Shown here: positions 53,383 to 64,000 of the stretch, in pieces
How positions within the stretch are numbered: position 1 is the first letter of the stretch
How the letters are laid out: each line of letters starts with the position of its first letter
Program-made: the position numbers and the translations under genes
Assembly: GCA_030427205.1 (NCBI GenBank)
Contig: JAUHXC010000037.1
Location: 1 to 64,000 of the forward strand
Direction of reading: 5' to 3'
From: a bacterium
GTDB lineage: Bacteria > Myxococcota_A > Bradymonadia > UBA7976 > UBA1532
Length of the DNA stretch: 64,000 nucleotides
The notes under the pieces: generated by a model
Database searches by the model: none
Seen by the model: only the letters and a program-made list of their open reading frames with translations
Told to the model about the DNA's origin: nothing

Positions 53383-53694
53383 CTACTTCAGGTTCTTGAA
53401 GAGCGCCTCGAGCTTCGAGCGGGCGTCCTCGGCCTCCTGCCCGGCCTCGGCGTCGCTCGGCTTGAACTGGAACGACATGCAGAAGTTGGCCTTCTCGCGA
53501 TCGCGGATGTAGTGGCTCGAATTCTCCCGGCACTCGTTCTGATAGCTCGGATCCCAGAAGCGGCAGTTCTTGCACACGTGCAGGTCGGCACCGCACGAGC
53601 GGCACTCGTCGCGCCGCTGCAGCGTATCGATGTCGATCTCGTGGTTGCAGCTCCAGCAGTGGTACGACTTCTTCTCGGACTCGCCGAAGTACAT
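53383..53694 (-). CDS. Small zinc-ribbon protein
   Basis: 103 aa from ATG at 53694. Four Cys pairs or singles (CWSC, CRSC, CKNC, then C in NECRE) form one or two zinc ribbons; MYFGESEKKSYHCWSCN is the start. The tail is a charged helix (EAGQEAEDARSKLEALFKNL). Similar proteins are common in Myxococcota; function unknown. Confidence 0.7.
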   Translation of the reverse strand: MYFGESEKKSYHCWSCNHEIDIDTLQRRDECRSCGADLHVCKNCRFWDPSYQNECRENSSHYIRDREKANFCMSFQFKPSDAEAGQEAEDARSKLEALFKNLK

Positions 53695-53735
53695 CGGGCA
53701 CCTCCTCGCGCCGGTGGGGCGTGCTGGGCGCATGT

Positions 53736-54326
53736 CTACCAGAACGGCACCCCGGCGACCACCGTGACCTGATGCAACCACGCGGGCACGACGTGCCAGG
53801 TGCGCCCGTCGGACACCACCTCGTCGTCGGACTGCGGCATCGTCAGCCCGTAGTCGAGCCCCAGGTCGAAGTGGTCGACGATGGGCACCCGGGCGCCGAC
53901 ACGCAGCCGCAGCCCGGGGAAGCCGCTGTAGTCGCCATAGGTGCCCCGGGCGCTGTCGTAGCCCAGCGCGACGCCGCCGTGCAGCTCGACGTGCTCGGTG
54001 GGCCAGATGCCGACGGCCTCGAGCGCGAAGAGGCTGAAGTTGCCGCTCGGCAGGCCTTCGACCGGCAGCGTGGCCAGCTCGACGGCGGCCCCGAGGGCGA
54101 GGTAGGGCAGCAGGCGGTAGCCGCCGCGCACCCCGAACGCCGCCCCGAGGCCGGCCTCACCGCTCGACTCGCCCTCGACGGCGCCGGCCAGGTTCAGGCC
54201 CGCGTAGGCTTCGGCGTAGGGCCCGCTGCGCTTGGCGGGCGGGGTGCCGCCGGCCGGCTGACCGACGAACAGCAGCGCCGCGCCGAGCAGGGCGGGCGTC
54301 CATGGCGGGGCAGGGGACCGGGACAT
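53736..54326 (-). CDS. Outer-membrane beta-barrel-like protein
   Basis: 196 aa. Signal peptide to about residue 27 (LLGAALLFVGQPAGG). The rest alternates polar and nonpolar residues in strands with Gly/Tyr turns (YAEAYAGLNLAGAV, FGVRGGYRLLPYLALGAAVE, HFDLGLDYGLTMP) and ends in a Phe-Trp, as in barrel proteins. About eight strands are likely. Substrate unknown. Confidence 0.65.
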   Translation of the reverse strand: MSRSPAPPWTPALLGAALLFVGQPAGGTPPAKRSGPYAEAYAGLNLAGAVEGESSGEAGLGAAFGVRGGYRLLPYLALGAAVELATLPVEGLPSGNFSLFALEAVGIWPTEHVELHGGVALGYDSARGTYGDYSGFPGLRLRVGARVPIVDHFDLGLDYGLTMPQSDDEVVSDGRTWHVVPAWLHQVTVVAGVPFW

Positions 54327-54502
54327 CGAGCCTCCGAGAGCGGTCGCGGGCGATGATCGCCGGTGTAGCAGAAGCGCCGGTCGGCGACCAGCGCCCGGCC
54401 TCGACCGGCCCGCTCGGCGGAATCTGCGCCGGGGTGAGCGTCCCCTTTATAGGCGCCGCGCCCGGTGGCAATATGGTCCGTCTCGCGAACAGAAGGCCGT
54501 CG

Positions 54503-56428
54503 ATGGATCAAGATACCCGCCAGGCGCGTCAGTCTCTGCGCAACTTCAAGCGCTTGCTGGCTCTCGAACCGAACCACACCGGGCACCTCGAACAGCTCGC
54601 CCGGCTCTCCAGCGAGCTGGGGCAAGGCAAGCAGGCTGCCCGCTACTGGCTGCAGCGGGCCGACGTGCTCGCCGAGCGCGACGAGCCGGGCGCCGCGCTG
54701 GGGTCCGTGCACATGGCCCTCGAGGCCGACCCGCGCAACGAGCGGGCCCGCATCTTCCTCGAGCGGCTGCAGGCGGCGACCCCGGCCGGCGAGATCCTGC
54801 TGCCCGAAGGCCCGGCGCCGCTGCCGGTCAAGGACGACCTGCTCGCCGTCGACGGCGGCCTCTTCGAAGACGACGACTTCGACCTCGACTCAGCGCCGCC
54901 GCCCGACCGCCAGGGCTTCTTGCCCCGGGCCCGTCACGAGCGGGTCTCGACGCCGCCCGGCGCGCCGGGCGCCATCGCCGACGTCGCCGCCCGGCTCAGC
55001 GCCGGCCTCGTGCGGCGGGAGGGGCCCAGCGCGCGCCCGGCGGCCCTCGACGCGGCGCCGCCGGGCGGAAACGACCTGGTCAGCGACCTCGCGTCGGTGG
55101 CCGACGAGCCGGGGCCCGGCGAGATCACCCGCGACTTCACCATCGAGCGGGTCGACGCGGCCCGGATCGACGACGTCGCCGACCGCGGGGGGCGCGACCG
55201 CGGGCCGATCGAGGCCAGCGACGAGATCCAGATCCTGCACAGCGACGAGTTCGAGGTCGTCAGCATCGGCGCGGTCAGCCGACCCGCGGGCGACGCGGCG
55301 CCGACCATGTTCGACGTCTCGGCCGACGACGTGCTCGAGATCCGGCCCGAGACCGGCCCGTTGCCCCAGGTCAGCAAGCCGACCGAGACCTTCGACATGA
55401 GCTACGACTCGTTCGGCGACTCGCTGAGCGGCTCGCTCGGCGGCTCGCTCGACGGCTCGACGGTCGATCTGCACGCGTCGGACGTCGACACCGAGAAGCC
55501 GACCGACCCGCCGCCTGCTCTGGCGCCCGAGACGTTCGCTTCCGAGCCGTTCGATCCCGGGCCGTCGGGGCCGACGGTGGTCGACCGCTTCCCCGCCGCG
55601 CTGGCCGAAGGCCGCTCGCAGGTGGTGCGGGTCGGCGGGCGCACGGTGCCGGTGGGGTCGGTCTTCGGGCCGCTGCCCCGCCCGGTGCTCGAAGACCTCA
55701 TCGAGCGCGCCGTGCGGCGGACGGTGCGCATCGGCGTGCCCATCGTGCGCGCCGGCGATCGCTTCGAGGGGCCCCTGTTGCTCGTCCGCGGGCGGGCCGG
55801 CCGCGAGACCGGCGGCGACGATCGCCACCCCGCGCTGCTCGCGCCGGCCGACGGCGGCGAGCTGCTCGGCCTCGTCGAGCTGGTGCGCGGCGGGCGCTGG
55901 CGCATCTCGATCCGCGCCGAGCTGGAGTGCGATCTGCTCGCGCTGCCGGTGCGCGCGGTGGACGAGGCCCGGGGGGATCACCCCGCCTGGGAGCAGGGGC
56001 TGCGCGAGGGGGCCCGGCGTATGCTGGCCGACCAGCTGCTCGCCGCCAGCTCACTCTTCGGGCACATGGCGCCCGAGCACCGTGACGCCCTCAGCCGCAA
56101 GTTCGTGGTGCGCATGTTCGGTCCGGGCGACGCCCTGGTCGAGCCGGGGCAGCCGGCGGACGGGCTGTACATGATCATCGGCGGTGAGGTCGACGTCGAG
56201 CGCGACCGGGCGTACCTGACGACGCTCTCGGAGGGCGACTTCGTCGGGGTCGTCGCCGCGCTCGAGAAGTCGCCGACCCAGGTGCGGGCGGTGGCGGCGA
56301 CGCCGGTCGAGGCGTTCTTCCTCGACCCGCCGTCGATCCGATCCGCGCTGCGCGTGCCCGAGGTGCGGGCGGCCTTCGAGGCGGTGGTCGAGCGGCGGCG
56401 CACGGTGCTCGAGGGCGGTCATCGATGA
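54503..56428 (+). CDS. TPR / cyclic-nucleotide-binding-domain protein
   Basis: 641 aa from ATG at 54503 (ATG at 54473 is possible). The first 90 residues are TPR-like helices (LLALEPNHTGHLEQLARLSS, GAALGSVHMALEADPRNERA). A long acidic, Pro-rich linker follows, with SGSLGGSLDGS repeats. The last 130 residues are a cNMP-binding fold (FGPGDALVEPGQPADGLYMI, GGEVDVE, LSEGDFVGVVAALEKSPTQV). The Arg of the usual RTA phosphate cassette is not obvious, so ligand binding is uncertain. The gene overlaps the GST start by 4 bp. Similar architectures occur in Myxococcota signalling. Confidence 0.75.
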   Translation: MDQDTRQARQSLRNFKRLLALEPNHTGHLEQLARLSSELGQGKQAARYWLQRADVLAERDEPGAALGSVHMALEADPRNERARIFLERLQAATPAGEILLPEGPAPLPVKDDLLAVDGGLFEDDDFDLDSAPPPDRQGFLPRARHERVSTPPGAPGAIADVAARLSAGLVRREGPSARPAALDAAPPGGNDLVSDLASVADEPGPGEITRDFTIERVDAARIDDVADRGGRDRGPIEASDEIQILHSDEFEVVSIGAVSRPAGDAAPTMFDVSADDVLEIRPETGPLPQVSKPTETFDMSYDSFGDSLSGSLGGSLDGSTVDLHASDVDTEKPTDPPPALAPETFASEPFDPGPSGPTVVDRFPAALAEGRSQVVRVGGRTVPVGSVFGPLPRPVLEDLIERAVRRTVRIGVPIVRAGDRFEGPLLLVRGRAGRETGGDDRHPALLAPADGGELLGLVELVRGGRWRISIRAELECDLLALPVRAVDEARGDHPAWEQGLREGARRMLADQLLAASSLFGHMAPEHRDALSRKFVVRMFGPGDALVEPGQPADGLYMIIGGEVDVERDRAYLTTLSEGDFVGVVAALEKSPTQVRAVAATPVEAFFLDPPSIRSALRVPEVRAAFEAVVERRRTVLEGGHR

Positions 56429-57084
56429 CGCCGTCGGCCGCGCTGGTGCTGCATACCAACCCCTACTCGAACAACGCCCGCAAGGTGCACGCGCTGCTCG
56501 CCGAGCCCGACATGCAGGGGCTGGCGGTCGAGCGGCGGGTGCTGCGTATGCTGCTCGGCGAGACCCGTACGCCCGAGTTCCTCGCGCTCAACCCCAACGG
56601 CAAGGTGCCGCTGCTTCAGATCGACGGCGAGCCGCTGTTCGAGAGCAACGCGATCTGCATCGAGCTCGCCCGGCGGGCGGGCAGCGGGCTCTGGCCGGAC
56701 GACGAGCGGGCCCGCAGCCTCGCGTTGCAGTGGATGTTCTGGCAGGCGACGACCCTCGATCGCCCGTGCGGCGCGGTGGTGGTGCAGCGGATCCTGGTGC
56801 CGATGCAGGGCGGCGCGCCGGACGCCGCGATCATCGAGCGCGAGCTGAAGGCGGTGCACGCCGCGTTCGCCATCCTCGACGGCCACCTCGCCGGGCGCTG
56901 CTGGATGCTCGGCGATGCCTTCTCGGTGGCCGATCTGGCGATCGCCGGCAGCCTGGCTTACGCCGCCGAAGCCGCATTGCCGGTGGCCGAGCATGCCCAC
57001 CTCGCGGCGTGGTGGTCACGGCTGATCGCCCGCCCATCCTGGAAGGCGGCCAGCCCGCCGCCGCTGCCCTCGCCTGCGACCTGA
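56425..57084 (+). CDS. Glutathione S-transferase family protein
   Basis: 219 aa, two-domain GST length. The thioredoxin-like half has NPYSNNARKVHALLAE, NPNGKVPLLQIDGE (cis-Pro) and FESNAICIELAR (glutathione-binding Glu-Ser). The helical half has GDAFSVADLAIAGSL, the GST N-capping Asp motif. The ATG overlaps the previous stop. It is convergent with gltD, 29 bp away, across a perfect palindrome (GCGCTCGAGCGC). Confidence 0.85.
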   Translation: MTPSAALVLHTNPYSNNARKVHALLAEPDMQGLAVERRVLRMLLGETRTPEFLALNPNGKVPLLQIDGEPLFESNAICIELARRAGSGLWPDDERARSLALQWMFWQATTLDRPCGAVVVQRILVPMQGGAPDAAIIERELKAVHAAFAILDGHLAGRCWMLGDAFSVADLAIAGSLAYAAEAALPVAEHAHLAAWWSRLIARPSWKAASPPPLPSPAT

Positions 57085-57112
57085 GCGGTCGCGCTCGAGC
57101 GCCGTCGATCGG

Positions 57113-58572
57113 TCAGAGTGGCCCGCCGAAGGGCTGGTCCCGGCCCCGCGTCGGCAGAACGGGCAGCCCGCCGCGCAGCTCGGCGTCGAGGTGGCGGGCG
57201 GCCTCGCGGCCGTTGCTGATCGCCCAGACGACGAGGCTGGCGCCGCGCACGGCGTCGCCGACGGCATAGATGCCCGGACCGGCCGCGAAGCGCGCGTCGA
57301 CGGCGACGGTGCCGCGGTCGGTGAGCGTCACCCCGAGCTGATCGCAGAGCGGACCCGGCTCGGGGCCGGTGAAGCCGATCGCGAGCAGCGCCAGATCGCA
57401 GTCGAGGGTGACCGGCTCGCCGGGCAGCGGGGCGATGCGGCCGTCGACTCGCGTCACGGGGCGCGCGATCAGGCGCTCGAGCCGCCCGTCGCCTTCGAAG
57501 CGCTCGGCGAGCAGGCCCCAGGCGCGCTCACCGCCCTCCTCGTGGCTCGATTGGGTCTCGAAGACCAGCGGCCACTGCGGCCACGGGTTGTCGCCGGGGC
57601 GCTGATCGGGCGGGGTCGGCTTGCGGCCGATCTGGATGACATGGGCCGCACCCTGCCGATGCGCCGTGCCCAGGCAGTCGACGCCGGTATCGCCGTCGCC
57701 GAGGATGATCACCCGCTTGCCCCGCGCGTCGAGCGCCGGGCGGGTCGCGCCGGACGGATCGCCGGCCAGGGCCCGGTTCTGACCGACGAGGTATGTCATC
57801 GCCTGATGCACGCCGGGCAGGTCGGCGCCCGGGATGTCGAGGGCGCGGGGCCGCAGCGCGCCGATGGCAATCACTATGGCATCATGGGTCGCCCGAAGTG
57901 ATTGCCATTCGATGGCATCGCCGACCCTCACGCCGGTCCGGAAGCGAATGCCTTCGGCCTCCATGAGCGCCAGGCGGCGGTCGACGATGGCTTTGTCGAT
58001 CTTGAAGTCGGGGATGCCATGGCGCAGCAGCCCGCCGGGGCGGTCGTCGGCCTCGTAGACAGTCACATGATGCCCGGCCCGGTTGAGCTGGTTGGCCGCC
58101 GCGAGGCCGGCGGGGCCGCTGCCGACGATGGCGATGCGCTTGCCGGTGCGGCGGGCCGGCGGACGGGGGCGGGCCCAGCCTTCGGCGAAGGCCCGCTCGA
58201 TGATGGTCTTCTCGATGTGCTCGATGGTGACCGGCTCGCTGTTGATGGCGAGCACGCAGCTCTTCTCGCAGGGGGCCGGGCACAGTCGGCCGGTGAACTC
58301 GGGGAAGTCGTTGGTGGCGTCGAGCGCCCGCCAGGCGTCGCGCCAGCGGCCGCGGTAGACGTGCGCGTTGAACTCGGGGATCGGGTTGCCGAGCGGGCAG
58401 CCCTGATGACAGAAGGGGATGCCGCAGTCCATGCAGCGGGCGGCCTGCGCGCGATCCTGACCCGATGGCAGCGGGCCGACGAACTCGCGCCAGTCGCCGA
58501 TGCGTTCGCCCGGGTCGCGGGCGGGCGCCGGGCGCCGGGGCTGGTCGAGGAATGCGGTTCGTGGATCGGCGC

Positions 58573-58576
<4 letters not shown>
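57113..58576 (-). CDS. gltD: Glutamate synthase, small (beta) subunit
   Basis: 487 aa. It passes electrons from NADPH through FAD to the large subunit for glutamate formation from glutamine and 2-oxoglutarate. Two 4Fe-4S motifs lie at the N-terminus: CMDCGIPFCHQGCPLGN and CPAPCEKSC. The FAD site is IVGSGPAGLAAANQL; the NADPH site is ILGDGDTGVDCLG; the late FAD motif is GIYAVGDAVRGASLVVWA. The ATG overlaps the gltB stop (ATGA). Confidence 0.95.
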
Positions 58577-63150
<4,574 letters not shown>

Positions 63151-63357
63151 GGGTGGATCGCTCCTGCTGCGTTGCGTCACTCGCCGCTCTGTCGACACCG
63201 TGCCCGGCGAGAGTAGCACCACAGCTGCGGTCGGGCGACGTGTTTCTCATGAGAGGTACGGCCGGGCACCGCGGTCGCGGGCCCGTGCTCTCGATGACGC
63301 ACTGCGCCAGCGTCGGTCGCCCGGGCTTGTAACGAACGCCGTCGGTGGCGTACCTCG

Positions 63358-64000
63358 ATGCGTGCGGACGCGCGAGAGGGGGCCGTGCTGCCAGATCCGT
63401 CACCCGAGGTCGCCGGAGCGGTCGCCGCGCAGCGGCTGTCGATCATCGTGCCCGTGCTCGACGAGGCGAGCACCATCGCCACCTGTCTGATCCACCTGCG
63501 CGGGCTCGATCCGGCGCCGGCGGAGGTCATCGTCGTCGACGGCGGCAGTTCGGACGATACGGTCGCGATCGCCGAGCGTTTCAGCGCCGATGTCGGCGCA
63601 GGTCCGCCGATCGTGGTGATCTCGGGGCCCCGCGGCCGCGCCCGCCAGCTCAACCGCGGCGTCGAGGCCTCGCGGGGGGAGCTGCTGTGCTTCCTGCACG
63701 CCGACACCTGGCTGCCGCACGACGCGGTCGCGGTGATCCGGCGCACGCTCGCCGAGCCGAAGACGACCCTCGGCGGCTTCATCTCGCTCATGCGCGGGCC
63801 GAGCCGGACCCGCTGGGGCACGAGCCTGCACAACGCGCTCAAGACCTACTACGCGGTGGCCCTCTTCAAGCCCATCTGGTTCGTGCGCGGCATGCGGCTC
63901 CTGTTCGGCGATCAGGCGATGTTCTGCCGGCGCGCCGACTTCGACGCGGTCGACGGCTTCGACGACGTCGCGATCATGGAAGACCTCGAGCTGAGCCTGA
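63358..64000 (+). CDS. Family 2 glycosyltransferase (TIGR04283-like), cut by the window end
   Basis: At least 214 codons, no stop before 64,000; start ATG 63358 or GTG 63385. The GT-A fold is shown by LSIIVPVLDEASTIATCL, AEVIVVDGGSSDDTV, GRARQLNRGVEASRGELLCF and LHADTWLP, where the HADT form of the DxD site and the RARQ(L/M)N motif are those of the TIGR04283 group, which I recall as associated with arsenosugar genes in some bacteria. Later GDQAMFCRRADFDAVDGF and EDLELS complete the acceptor side. The true acceptor is unknown. Confidence 0.85.
   Translation, partial: MRADAREGAVLPDPSPEVAGAVAAQRLSIIVPVLDEASTIATCLIHLRGLDPAPAEVIVVDGGSSDDTVAIAERFSADVGAGPPIVVISGPRGRARQLNRGVEASRGELLCFLHADTWLPHDAVAVIRRTLAEPKTTLGGFISLMRGPSRTRWGTSLHNALKTYYAVALFKPIWFVRGMRLLFGDQAMFCRRADFDAVDGFDDVAIMEDLELSL

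Noticed and set aside
57091..57102. Perfect palindrome GCGCTCGAGCGC between convergent GST and gltD genes
   Set aside because: No loop and no T-run; short GC palindromes are expected by chance. Not called a terminator.

Overview
**Organism.** The DNA is very GC-rich and gene-dense. It carries two thrombospondin type-3 repeat proteins (one with a MYXO-CTERM tail), a ten-copy CN[GD][IV]DDDCDG (MopE-like) repeat lipoprotein, a membrane Ser/Thr kinase, many lipoproteins and a DUF4157 effector. This points to the Myxococcota/Bradymonadota branch (former Deltaproteobacteria). That assignment is an inference from gene content; no rRNA or tRNA gene was seen.

**Positions 1-35,870: accessory DNA, probably tandem integrative elements.** Two related tyrosine recombinases with the same helix-turn-helix C-terminal extension end near 785 and 35,718. 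Each is followed by the same gene tail: the stop codon plus 16 codons ending AY(S/T)KKYK(A/S)KAY. On the right this is the real 3' end of a VWA lipoprotein gene. On the left it is an orphan copy. The segment between is read as one element inserted at the 3' end of that gene, next to another element lying to the left. Its cargo, left to right:
(a) 1,326-8,459: a five-gene run of two secreted NIDO/TSP3 proteins, a polymorphic toxin and two paralogous immunity-like genes.
(b) 8,520-20,267 (minus strand): a seven-gene defence-type operon encoding a DUF4258 protein, a TerY-like VWA protein, an atypical protein kinase, a UPF1/DNA2-like SF1 helicase, a winged-helix/HEPN protein, a coiled-coil McrB GTPase and a DUF2357/McrC-like protein. 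Upstream lie a near-consensus sigma-54 promoter and two inverted repeats exactly 21 bp apart, then the gene for an RtcR-like sigma-54 activator. The set resembles the coiled-coil McrBC systems called CoCoNuTs, here with an RNA-damage-type (CARF/RtcR) switch.
(c) 22,250-28,403: a coiled-coil protein, a striking noncoding array of 11-bp units, a pair of conserved alpha-helical proteins, and a second toxin with a HEAT-like partner.
(d) 28,600-34,085: decayed coiled-coil genes, a lower-GC receiver/histidine-kinase pair, an XRE regulator, two tandem paralogues, and a 1-kb stretch without genes.
(e) 34,086-35,718: an excisionase-like gene and the frameshifted integrase.

**Positions 35,821-64,000: chromosomal backbone.** VWA lipoprotein; GFA protein; the formaldehyde pathway (frmA-fghA with two coupled lipoprotein genes); cupin and esterase; Ser/Thr kinase with a coupled lipoprotein; acyl-CoA dehydrogenase; MopE-like surface lipoprotein; a LysR/SRPBCC divergent pair; a DUF4157 effector; a TPR/cyclic-nucleotide-binding protein coupled to a GST; glutamate synthase (gltB-gltD); and the start of a TIGR04283-type glycosyltransferase that runs off the window.
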